DNA of 5,448 bases from Synergistaceae bacterium (GCA_017458545.1 JAFTBA010000064.1:1-5448), one strand, 5' to 3'. Numbered from the stretch's first letter, positions 1 through 5,448 are shown. Translations and numbers: made by a program. Notes: generated from the letters alone by a model not told the origin.

Positions 1-32
1 GAAAGCGACAAAAAAGAAAGGCAGGTAACAAA

Positions 33-1187
33 ATGCTCACAAAATACACACTTGGAATGCCCAACACAGTCTTCGGCGGTGAAGACTCGTTGAGCAACAT
101 CGTTGACGTTCTCAAAACTGAGGGCGTAAAAAAACTCGCTGTTTTCACTGACAAAGGCATTCAGGGCGCAGGACTTCTCGACTTCCCTATGGAGTACGTC
201 AAAAAATCAGGAGTCGATTACACGATACTCAATGACCTTCCACCTGAACCGAGTTACGAACAGGCTCAGAAACTCGTTGACCAGTGCAGGGAATACGGAG
301 CTGATTTCATTCTCGCTGTCGGAGGCGGAAGCGTTATGGACACCGCTAAACTCTCAAGCATACTCATGACTGACGATTACGGAATCAAAGACCTGCTCGA
401 TGACCCTAAGAAAGCTCACAAGTACGTCAAGACACTCGTTGTTCCGACAACAGCAGGTACAGGTTCGGAAGCTACTCCAAACGCTATTGTCGCTGTCCCT
501 GAAAAACAGCTCAAAGTCGGTATCGTTAATAACTCTATGATTTCGGACTACGTTATTCTTGACGCAGTTATGATTAAGAAACTCCCAAGAAAAATAGCAG
601 CTGCTACAGGGATTGACGCTCTAGCTCACTGCATAGAGTGTTTCACCAGCAACAAGGCTAACCCATTCAGTGATACTTTCGCCCTCGAAGGACTCGATCT
701 CATCCTCAACAACTTAATCCCTGCATGTGATGACCCAAATGCTATGAATTCTAAACTCGCTATGCAGATAGGCAGTTTCTACGGCGGTGTCGCTATCACT
801 GCTTCAGGTACTACGGCAGTTCACGCACTCAGCTATCCCTTAGGCGGTAAATACCACATCGCTCACGGCGTTTCTAATGCTATTCTTTTAGTCCCCGTCA
901 TGAAATTCAATGAGCCTGAAATACGCACACTCCTCGCAAAAGTTTATGACCGCTGCTTGAAGGGTAATGCCTCAACTGAACAGGCCAAGAGCAAAGCTGT
1001 TATTGACCGCCTAGCCGAAATGGTCGAACACTTAGAGATTCCCAAGAGCCTCAAAGAATGGAACGTTCCCGACAGCGATTTGGACTCACTCGTTGCGTCA
1101 GGTATGGAAGTAACACGACTCCTCAATAATAACCGCAGAAAAGTTACTGCTGAGGACGCAAGAATGATTTACAGTCAGATAATGTAA
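33..1187 (+). CDS. Iron-containing (group III) alcohol dehydrogenase
   Basis: A 384-residue protein, the normal length for cytoplasmic Fe-dependent alcohol dehydrogenases, which interconvert alcohols and aldehydes or ketones with NAD(P). The N-terminal nucleotide-binding half carries GGGS (97-100) followed by D103, and PTTAGTGSE (138-146). The metal-binding half shows the full ligand set by analogy with FucO: D195 and H199 in GIDALAHCIE, H264 in AVHALSYPLGG, and H278 in HIAHG, so it should be active. The ATG was chosen because MLTKYTLGMPNTVFGG matches the usual family N-terminus. No in-frame stop lies between the window start and this ATG, so a longer N-terminus cannot be formally excluded. 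The upstream purine-rich stretch gives only a modest Shine-Dalgarno. The next gene follows after 28 bases, suggesting cotranscription. The substrate cannot be read from sequence; the context suggests a small hydroxy acid or its aldehyde. Leucine codons are mostly CTC, as in the next two genes. Confidence 0.95.
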   Translation: MLTKYTLGMPNTVFGGEDSLSNIVDVLKTEGVKKLAVFTDKGIQGAGLLDFPMEYVKKSGVDYTILNDLPPEPSYEQAQKLVDQCREYGADFILAVGGGSVMDTAKLSSILMTDDYGIKDLLDDPKKAHKYVKTLVVPTTAGTGSEATPNAIVAVPEKQLKVGIVNNSMISDYVILDAVMIKKLPRKIAAATGIDALAHCIECFTSNKANPFSDTFALEGLDLILNNLIPACDDPNAMNSKLAMQIGSFYGGVAITASGTTAVHALSYPLGGKYHIAHGVSNAILLVPVMKFNEPEIRTLLAKVYDRCLKGNASTEQAKSKAVIDRLAEMVEHLEIPKSLKEWNVPDSDLDSLVASGMEVTRLLNNNRRKVTAEDARMIYSQIM

Positions 1188-1196
1188 TTTGCAGAA

Positions 1197-1201
1197 AGGA
1201 G
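1197..1201 (+). promoter_or_regulatory. Ribosome binding site of the DapA-family gene, long spacing
   Basis: AGGAG lies 14 bases before the ATG at 1216, longer than the usual 5-10. The spacer contains a run of eight T (1203-1210). A TTG at 1209-1211 is nearer the ideal distance, but its frame hits a stop within seven codons, so the ATG at 1216 is the only workable start. Confidence 0.65.
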
Positions 1202-1215
1202 ATTTTTTTTGAACT

Positions 1216-2118
1216 ATGCCCGATATTAAAGGAATAATACCCCCTATACTCACTCCCATGAATGATGACGAGACTATTAACGAAACAGAGTTGCGTCATC
1301 AGGTCAACAGAATGATTAACGCAGGTGTTTCGGGAGTCTTTGCGCTCGGAACTAACGGTGAGGCTTACGCACTCAGTCACAAAGAAAAAGTCAGCATTCT
1401 CAAAACAGTTGTTGACGAAACTAAAGGAAGAGTACCCGTTTACGCCGGTACCGGCTGCGTAACGACTAAAGAAACAATTACACTCAGCAAAGAAGCTGAA
1501 GAAATAGGTGCTGATATTCTCTCGGTAATAGTTCCTTACTTCGCATCAGCATCTCAGGACGAATTATATGCACATTACAAGGCCGTTGCAGAAAGCGTTA
1601 AAATTCCCGTGGTCCTCTACAACATTCCCGCAAGAACAGGCAACGCCTTAGCACCTTCAACAGTTGCAAGACTCGCTAAAGATATTCCCAACATCATGGG
1701 CGCAAAAGACTCAAGCGGCAATTTCGACAACATGAAACAGTACATCGAATTGACGCAGAACATCGGCAAAGATTTCAGCGTTCTTTCGGGGAACGACTCT
1801 CTGATTCTTCCTGCTATGATGTTCGGAGGCAAGGGCGGTATTGCAGGGTGCGCTAATGTTTTTCCGCGAACTATGGTAGAAATTTACGAGGCTTTTACAG
1901 CAGGAGACATTGAACGCGCTAAGAAGGTTCAGGACAGCATAAGGATATTCCGCAACTGCTTCAAGTACGGCAATCCTAATACCATCGTTAAAATGGCTGC
2001 AGGTTTACTCGGAGACCCCGTAGGCCCTTGCAGAAGACCCTTCAGCACTATTACCCCTGAAGGACTCGAAGCACTCAGGAAAACTTTAGAGCAGTGCAAA
2101 GCTAACGGATTACATTAG
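1216..2118 (+). CDS. DapA/NAL-superfamily Schiff-base aldolase or dehydratase
   Basis: A 300-residue TIM-barrel protein of the dihydrodipicolinate synthase / N-acetylneuraminate lyase family, at its usual length. The Schiff-base lysine is K164 in MGAKDSSG (161-168), and the catalytic tyrosine is Y135 in LYNIPARTG (134-142). The substrate-carboxylate motif reads GTNGE (45-49). Compared by eye with E. coli DapA, the second threonine of GTTGE is Asn47, and the second tyrosine of the PYY motif (Tyr107, part of the DapA proton relay) appears as Phe109 in PYFA. R140 sits where DapA has its substrate-binding arginine. The changes, plus the catabolic neighbours and absence of other lysine genes, favour a role other than lysine synthesis, such as a 2-keto-acid aldolase or dehydratase; the exact reaction is unknown. 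The gene lies 28 bases after the Fe-ADH, and its stop overlaps the Shine-Dalgarno of the next gene, so the three genes probably form one operon. Confidence 0.93.
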   Translation: MPDIKGIIPPILTPMNDDETINETELRHQVNRMINAGVSGVFALGTNGEAYALSHKEKVSILKTVVDETKGRVPVYAGTGCVTTKETITLSKEAEEIGADILSVIVPYFASASQDELYAHYKAVAESVKIPVVLYNIPARTGNALAPSTVARLAKDIPNIMGAKDSSGNFDNMKQYIELTQNIGKDFSVLSGNDSLILPAMMFGGKGGIAGCANVFPRTMVEIYEAFTAGDIERAKKVQDSIRIFRNCFKYGNPNTIVKMAAGLLGDPVGPCRRPFSTITPEGLEALRKTLEQCKANGLH

Positions 2119-2122
2119 GAGG
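2117..2122 (+). promoter_or_regulatory. Ribosome binding site of the pdxA-like gene, overlapping a stop codon
   Basis: A perfect AGGAGG whose first two bases are the last two of the upstream TAG stop (2116-2118). It sits seven bases before the ATG at 2130. Ribosomes ending on the DapA-family gene would be placed on this site, which fits translational coupling. Confidence 0.85.
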
Positions 2123-2129
2123 CTTAACG

Positions 2130-3203
2130 ATGAACAGACCTGTATTAGGCATAAGCATGGGAGACCCTTTCGGCAGCGGTCCTGAAATCACCGTTAAAGC
2201 ACTCGCTGATAAAAGCGTTTACGACAGGTGCAGACCGTTAGTTGTCGGTGATGTTCCCGTTATGGAATACGCCGCTAAAGTCGCTAAGAAAGTTTCAGGT
2301 ATTAACGTTAAGATTCACCCCGTTCATGACGTGAAGGAAGCTGCGTTTGAGTCCGGTACTATTGACGTTTACGATATGGGTATCGTTAAAGCCTCAGACA
2401 TTCCCGGAGACCCCGATAACCCTAAGCCCTTTAACGTCGGCCCTACTAAGCTCGGCGGTGAAGCTGCTTATCAGTACGTTGTCAAAGTAATACGCATGGC
2501 ACTGAATCATGAGGTTGACGCTACGATAACTAACGCTATCAGCAAAGAAGCAATCAATATGGCAGGACATCATTATTCGGGGCACACTGAGATTTACGCC
2601 GATGAGACTAAGACAAAGAAGTATGCAATGATGCTGGCACATGAGAATCTCAGGGTGATTCACGTTTCGACTCATGTATCATTGCGCGAAGCATGTGACA
2701 GAGTCAAAAAACAGAGAGTACTCGACTGCATACGACTCGCTAATGACACCTGCAAGGCTCTCGGTATTGTAAACCCTAAAATAGGCGTTGCAGGTCTCAA
2801 TCCGCATTGCGGTGAAAACGGTATGTTCGGACGCGAAGAGATTGATGAGATTCAGCCTGCTATTGATGAAGCACTCAAAGAGGGAATCAATATTCCTGAC
2901 AAAAAACCTACTCCCCCTGATACTGTCTTCAGCAAAGCAATCGGAGGATGGTATGACATCGTTGTCGTCATGTATCACGATCAGGGACATATACCGTTAA
3001 AGGTCAAGGGATTCGTTTACAACAAAGACGAACATCACTGGGAAGCCGTAGCAGGTATTAATGTAACACTCGGACTGCCTATTATCAGGGTCAGTGTGGA
3101 TCATGGAACTGCTTACGATATTGCAGGGAGCGGAGAAGCTAACAGTCTCAGCCTTGTGAACGCTATGGATTACGGCATAAGACTCGCAGGAGGAAGAGTT
3201 TAA
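2130..3203 (+). CDS. PdxA-family dehydrogenase, probably the catabolic PdxA2-like type
   Basis: A 357-residue cytoplasmic enzyme of the 4-hydroxythreonine-4-phosphate dehydrogenase family, slightly longer than the roughly 330 residues usual for E. coli-type PdxA. Family members oxidise a 4-phospho-hydroxyacid with NAD and the product decarboxylates. Visible motifs: GDPFGSGPEI (11-20, canonical GDPAGIGPE), GHTEIYAD (151-158), H182 in STHVSL, H226 in AGLNPHCGENGMFGREE, H283 in MYHDQGHIPLK and DHGTAYDIAG (324-333). H182, H226 and H283 correspond to the three metal-binding histidines, so the site is intact. About nine extra residues (around 295-307) lie between the MYHDQG block and the NVTLGLP block and account for part of the extra length. 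No other vitamin B6 genes are present, and the neighbours are catabolic. A role like 4-phospho-D-threonate or erythronate dehydrogenase is therefore more likely than pyridoxal phosphate synthesis, although biosynthesis is not excluded. The DUF1537 kinase expected with PdxA2 is not in the window. Confidence 0.92.
   Translation: MNRPVLGISMGDPFGSGPEITVKALADKSVYDRCRPLVVGDVPVMEYAAKVAKKVSGINVKIHPVHDVKEAAFESGTIDVYDMGIVKASDIPGDPDNPKPFNVGPTKLGGEAAYQYVVKVIRMALNHEVDATITNAISKEAINMAGHHYSGHTEIYADETKTKKYAMMLAHENLRVIHVSTHVSLREACDRVKKQRVLDCIRLANDTCKALGIVNPKIGVAGLNPHCGENGMFGREEIDEIQPAIDEALKEGINIPDKKPTPPDTVFSKAIGGWYDIVVVMYHDQGHIPLKVKGFVYNKDEHHWEAVAGINVTLGLPIIRVSVDHGTAYDIAGSGEANSLSLVNAMDYGIRLAGGRV
3188..3193 (+). 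promoter_or_regulatory. Ribosome binding site inside the pdxA-like 3' end
   Basis: AGGAGG lies within the last codons of the PdxA-like gene, 11 bases before a TTG at 3205. It is the main support for translation of the 47-codon ORF that follows. The purine-rich stretch also encodes Gly-Gly-Arg of PdxA, so it could be coincidental. Confidence 0.5.
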
Positions 3204-3204
3204 T

Positions 3205-3348
3205 TTGGACATTGAGATTCTGCTTGATGTTTTCGGCGCAACGTTCACGGTTAAGGGCGGACGTTTCGCAATGGGAATGATTCTCACGCTCCGGACCGCA
3301 GCAATTTGGCCGTGTGTGATAAAACTGACAGGAGGCAATAATAAATAG
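3205..3348 (+). CDS. Small hypothetical protein, 47 residues, TTG start
   Basis: I do not recognise this protein. The frame opens at TTG 3205, one base after the PdxA-like stop, with AGGAGG eleven bases upstream, and ends at TAG 3346-3348, one base before the next ATG. It fills the 146-base gap almost exactly, which argues for a real gene. An in-frame stop at 3178-3180 rules out a longer N-terminus. The product begins MDIEILLDVFGATFTVKGG and is acidic at first. From about residue 21 it is hydrophobic (FAMGMILTL, TAAIWPCVI) but interrupted by R30 and ended by K40, so it is a poor membrane helix and could be amphipathic. The only later ATG of note is at 3271 (25 residues left), with a weaker upstream GGGCGG. 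Function is unknown. A non-coding or decaying spacer is the alternative. Confidence 0.5.
   Translation: MDIEILLDVFGATFTVKGGRFAMGMILTLRTAAIWPCVIKLTGGNNK
3331..3335 (+). promoter_or_regulatory. Ribosome binding site of the PAP2 gene, within the small ORF
   Basis: GGAGG, in the last codons of the 47-residue ORF, lies 14 bases before the ATG at 3350. The spacing is long. No better start is seen nearer to it, and MDIEYLLWLQ fits the usual beginning of this PAP2 subfamily. The small ORF's stop is one base before the ATG, so translation of the two may be coupled. Confidence 0.6.
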
Positions 3349-3349
3349 A

Positions 3350-4261
3350 ATGGATATTGAGTATTTGCTCTGGCTGCAAAATCTCAGGGAAGCATCAGGT
3401 AATTTCTTCACACCGTTAATGAGATGGGCATCGTCTTCACTGCCTGATTTAATGTTTTTCGCTGTGATTTTTGTTTACTGGTGCGTCAGCAAACGAAAAG
3501 GAATATTTGTACTTTTTGCTTTCAGCCTGAGTTATTTCTACGGTGAAGTGATGAAGATGATATTCTGCGTTCCGCGTCCGTACTTAAAAGATACCCGAAT
3601 AACTCCATACAATTCAAAGCAGAAAGATTATTCATTCCCAAGCGGCCACTCAGTAAGGGCATCATCACTGGGCGGAGGTTTGGCAGTTATTTCACGCAAA
3701 AAGGCTTTATGGTTTTCGTGTATATGCGTGATATTAATGCTGCTCGTAGCATTTTCGCGCAACTACTTAGGGTTTCACACTCCGCAGGACGTTTTGACGG
3801 GGCTGCTGCTCGGAGGTGTGTCATTATGGCTGTCGTCAATCGTATTCTCAAAGCCTGAACGCGAAAATATCATGTTCGCCGTTATTCTTGCTGTAACTGT
3901 ATTATGCCTGTATTATCTGTGCGTAAAGTCATACCCTGCAGACATTGAAGAAAAAGCACTTCGGAACGAAATCAAATATGTTTTCGTTGACGTAGGACGT
4001 ATAACAGGATTAATGTTCGGAAGAATAATCGAGCGTAAATATATTAATTTTCATGACGGCTTCAACTTTAAGCGCGTTGTTTTTGCAGCTGCAGGATTAG
4101 GTATATATTCATTATCCGATTCAATGCTGAAGAAAAGTTTTATAAGATTCGTTACACCTTTCATCACGGTAAACGGAGGGAATTTCCTTTATTTATTTCT
4201 GCTGATGTTCTTTGTAACAGCTCTGTGGCCGATGGTGATAAAAAAATTCTGTTCGGAATGA
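3350..4261 (+). CDS. PAP2-family integral membrane phosphatase
   Basis: A 303-residue, strongly hydrophobic protein of the type 2 phosphatidic acid phosphatase (PAP2) superfamily. The three catalytic motifs are complete: KX6RP at K69-R76-P77, PSGH at 97-100 with catalytic H100, and SRX5HX3D at S136-R137, H143 and D147. Hydrophobic segments occur near 36-46, 52-64, 119-135, 148-165, 173-191, 242-255 and 278-297, fitting a multi-pass inner-membrane enzyme. Relatives dephosphorylate lipid phosphates such as phosphatidic acid, phosphatidylglycerol phosphate or undecaprenyl pyrophosphate; the substrate here cannot be assigned. The start, with a WLQNLRE sequence, and the C-terminal extension past the core resemble PAP2 proteins common in Clostridia, from memory. 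It starts one base after the small ORF and may be read on the same transcript, yet has no clear link to the upstream enzymes. Leucine codons are mainly CTG and TTA rather than the CTC favoured by its neighbours, suggesting lower expression or a different history. Confidence 0.92.
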   Translation: MDIEYLLWLQNLREASGNFFTPLMRWASSSLPDLMFFAVIFVYWCVSKRKGIFVLFAFSLSYFYGEVMKMIFCVPRPYLKDTRITPYNSKQKDYSFPSGHSVRASSLGGGLAVISRKKALWFSCICVILMLLVAFSRNYLGFHTPQDVLTGLLLGGVSLWLSSIVFSKPERENIMFAVILAVTVLCLYYLCVKSYPADIEEKALRNEIKYVFVDVGRITGLMFGRIIERKYINFHDGFNFKRVVFAAAGLGIYSLSDSMLKKSFIRFVTPFITVNGGNFLYLFLLMFFVTALWPMVIKKFCSE

Positions 4262-4281
4262 CCTGTGTAATTTCACAGTCA
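4259..4281 (+). promoter_or_regulatory. Imperfect inverted repeat between the PAP2 and binding-protein genes
   Basis: TGA-c-CTGTG-TAATTT-CACAG-TCA: a perfect 5-bp stem (4263-4267 with 4274-4278) around a 6-base loop, extended by three further pairs (4259-4261 with 4279-4281) if C4262 is bulged. It begins on the PAP2 stop codon. A T-run occurs only ten bases later (4291-4295), so it is not a textbook rho-independent terminator. It could be an RNA hairpin that marks or protects the 5' end of the binding-protein message, or a DNA operator. The structure is seen; its role is inferred. Confidence 0.4.
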
Positions 4282-4297
4282 TACATAAAATTTTTAC

Positions 4298-4303
4298 GGA
4301 GGT
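4298..4303 (+). promoter_or_regulatory. Ribosome binding site of the TAXI binding-protein gene
   Basis: A strong GGAGGT with GGAGG ending ten bases before the ATG at 4313. It supports this start, which also yields a well-formed signal peptide. Confidence 0.8.
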
Positions 4304-4312
4304 AAGATTTTC

Positions 4313-5326
4313 ATGAAGAAGTTAGCAGTAGCGTTAGTGTTAGTGTTCTGTTTCACCCTCGCGGCATGTGCAGAACTCACAGAGCCCGTAAAGCTCATCT
4401 TTGCGGCTCAGGAAGTCGGAACGGGTGCTTACTCGGTCTCAGCAGCTATTCAGGGCGCAATGCTCAAGGGACTGCCTGCAGGTTCAACGATTGACCTCAC
4501 GACCAATTCACCCGGAGGAGTCGGCGCTCCCGTACTCATTCAGCGCAAAAGAGCTGACCTCATCGTCGCAAATGCAGGGCCTTCACTCTGGAGCTATCAG
4601 AACAAAAAAGCTGATTACCAGTTCGGAGACTGCCCCGATGTAAGGAGCATTGCCGGAGGACTCGGACATGCATTCGCAAATATCATGTTCACGAAGGCAT
4701 TTGTCGACAAATCAGGCTGCACCACTCTCGAAGAAGTAATCGCTAAGAAAGTTCCTATCCGTCTCATCACCAAAAAGAACGGCTCACTCGGTGAACTCAC
4801 TGCCGAAAGAGTAATCGAAGCATGCGGAATAAGCGTTGAAGATTTCGTGAAGTTCGCAACATGGGAGAAGTCCGGAACTGACGCGATTAAGTCAGGCATT
4901 CAGGATGATCTTTATGACGCAACGATTGACCACATTGATGCAGGTCAGTCAACAACAACTGAAATCTGCTTAACCCATGATATGCACTTCGTACAGCTCA
5001 GTGATGAGACTCTCGCAAACCTCAACAAAATGGGCTATGCTCCCCTCACTATGACCGCAGGAACATGGAACAAGCAGGACAAAGACATTAAAACTATGGG
5101 TTCACAGCAGAACGTCATAGTTCCTGCGTCAATGCCTGATGATGTAGCCTATGCGCTCACAAAAGCAATCTGTGAGAACAAGGACGACATCGCTGCAGCA
5201 GTTGCCTCGCTGAAATGGTTTGACCCCAAGACCGCAGGAAAACATGACCTTAACGGCGCACCTCTTCACCCCGGCGCAATTAAGTACTACAAGGAAATGG
5301 GCTACGATTTCGACGAGTTCAAATAA
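4313..5326 (+). CDS. TAXI-family TRAP transporter solute-binding protein
   Basis: A 337-residue exported binding protein. Residues 1-18 form a signal peptide: KK followed by a hydrophobic stretch rich in Leu, Val and Ala. It ends in LAAC (16-19), a good lipobox that would make C19 the lipidated N-terminus; cleavage after A20 by signal peptidase I is an alternative. The mature part has the TAXI hallmarks: EVGTGAY (34-40) near the start, a Ser/Gly-rich ligand segment around TTNSPGGVGAP (63-73), and a C-terminal PLHPGAIKYYKEMG (317-330). TAXI proteins deliver organic acids or amino acids to a TRAP permease in the inner membrane. No permease gene adjoins it: the next gene is an SDR six bases downstream, and upstream is PAP2. 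Its partner must be outside the window. The ligand is unknown; context suggests the substrate of the upstream enzymes. Codon use in the mature part is CTC-rich, like the enzyme genes, while the signal peptide uses TTA. Confidence 0.9.
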   Translation: MKKLAVALVLVFCFTLAACAELTEPVKLIFAAQEVGTGAYSVSAAIQGAMLKGLPAGSTIDLTTNSPGGVGAPVLIQRKRADLIVANAGPSLWSYQNKKADYQFGDCPDVRSIAGGLGHAFANIMFTKAFVDKSGCTTLEEVIAKKVPIRLITKKNGSLGELTAERVIEACGISVEDFVKFATWEKSGTDAIKSGIQDDLYDATIDHIDAGQSTTTEICLTHDMHFVQLSDETLANLNKMGYAPLTMTAGTWNKQDKDIKTMGSQQNVIVPASMPDDVAYALTKAICENKDDIAAAVASLKWFDPKTAGKHDLNGAPLHPGAIKYYKEMGYDFDEFK

Positions 5327-5332
5327 CAGTCA

Positions 5333-5448
5333 ATGAAACTGCTTGAAGGTAAGTCGGCAGTAATTACAGGCTCATCACGGGGAATAGGCAGGGCTATCGC
5401 AAAGGCTTTTGCCGATAACGGGGTGAGCCTCGTTATTCACGGAACATC
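5333..5448 (+). CDS. Short-chain dehydrogenase/reductase, N-terminal part (cut by window edge)
   Basis: The first 38 codons of an SDR-family oxidoreductase; the rest lies beyond the window. Translation begins MKLLEGKSAVITGSSRGIG and continues with RAIAKAFADNGVSLVIHGT. This shows beta strand 1, the Rossmann cofactor motif TGSSRGIG (12-19), helix 1 and strand 2 of a FabG-like fold. A basic residue (R16) in the loop occurs in many NADPH- and NADH-using members, so the cofactor cannot be set. The ATG sits six bases after the binding-protein stop, and MKLLEGK is a typical SDR beginning. I see no good Shine-Dalgarno, so translation may be coupled to the upstream gene. Its place suggests it acts on the same substrate pathway as the Fe-ADH and PdxA-like enzymes, but FabG itself or another reductase cannot be excluded. 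The catalytic Tyr/Lys lie outside the window. Confidence 0.88.
   Translation, partial: MKLLEGKSAVITGSSRGIGRAIAKAFADNGVSLVIHGT

Noticed and set aside
1..32. Possible tail of an upstream gene ending at TAA 26-28 (reading KATKKKGR)
   Set aside because: Only eight codons are visible and any random frame could do this. The purine-rich sequence is equally explained as a ribosome binding region.
1216..2118. Calling the gene dapA of lysine synthesis
   Set aside because: The GTNGE and PYF changes and catabolic neighbours make a lysine role unlikely, so no symbol was given.
2130..3348. The small ORF as a frameshifted C-terminus of the PdxA-like gene
   Set aside because: The PdxA-like protein is already full length with all C-terminal motifs, so nothing is missing.
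944..3411. Several minus-strand open frames of 60-113 codons opposite the enzyme genes
   Set aside because: They lie wholly or largely opposite well-recognised genes, have no recognisable domains, and are the expected shadows of CTC- and GCN-rich coding sequence.
4263..4278. CTGTGTAATTTCACAG as a CRP/FNR-type operator
   Set aside because: The half-sites are TGTGT and TCACA separated by four bases, not TGTGA-N6-TCACA. The spacing is wrong for CRP, and FNR would need TTGAT-N4-ATCAA.
4286..4291. TAAAAT as a -10 promoter box for the binding-protein gene
   Set aside because: No acceptable -35 hexamer is found at 16-19 bases upstream, and transcription would start on the Shine-Dalgarno itself.
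4259..4295. Rho-independent terminator after PAP2
   Set aside because: The stem is short and AT-closed, and the T-run begins ten bases after it instead of directly following.
4401..4643. An 80-codon + strand frame inside the binding-protein gene
   Set aside because: It overlaps the TAXI gene in another frame and reads as an Arg/Ser/Gln-rich peptide without family features.

Overview
The window looks like one stretch of a bacterial chromosome. All supported genes lie on the + strand and are packed tightly, with gaps of 1 to about 50 bases. Base composition is moderate (GC in the mid-40s by eye, not counted). Strong AGGAGG/GGAGG ribosome binding sites, a TAXI-type TRAP binding protein, and a catabolic cluster of Fe-ADH, DapA-family and PdxA-family enzymes suggest an anaerobic, amino-acid or organic-acid using bacterium. 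Synergistota or Clostridia-like Bacillota are my best guesses. This placement is a low-confidence inference; no rRNA or marker gene is present.

Layout: (1) 33-3203 holds three enzymes in close succession: an iron-dependent alcohol dehydrogenase, a DapA/N-acetylneuraminate-lyase superfamily Schiff-base aldolase or dehydratase, and a PdxA-like 4-phospho-hydroxyacid dehydrogenase. (2) 3205-3348 holds a 47-residue ORF with a TTG start and a good Shine-Dalgarno. It fills the gap almost exactly and matches no family I recognise. (3) 3350-4261 encodes a membrane PAP2-type phosphatase with an intact three-motif active site. (4) 4259-4281 is an imperfect inverted repeat in the short intergenic gap. 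(5) 4313-5326 encodes a secreted TAXI-family TRAP solute-binding protein, probably a lipoprotein. (6) 5333 to the window end is the start of a short-chain dehydrogenase/reductase, cut off by the window edge.

How they may work together: the PdxA-like enzyme with a non-lysine DapA-family enzyme, an Fe-ADH, an SDR and a TRAP binding protein fits uptake and breakdown of a small hydroxy acid (a sugar acid such as a tetronate, or a related compound). The binding protein would capture the substrate, redox enzymes would oxidise or reduce it, and the aldolase would cleave or dehydrate it. In known PdxA2 pathways a DUF1537 kinase makes the phosphorylated substrate; none is visible here, nor is the TRAP permease, so both would have to lie outside the window. 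The PAP2 phosphatase has no obvious place in that pathway and its leucine codon use differs from its neighbours.

I found no convincing new system. The least explained items are the 47-residue ORF, the inverted repeat before the binding-protein gene, and the true substrate of the three-enzyme cluster. There is no gene-free stretch over 300 bases, and I saw no tRNA, rRNA, CRISPR array, insertion sequence or clear rho-independent terminator.
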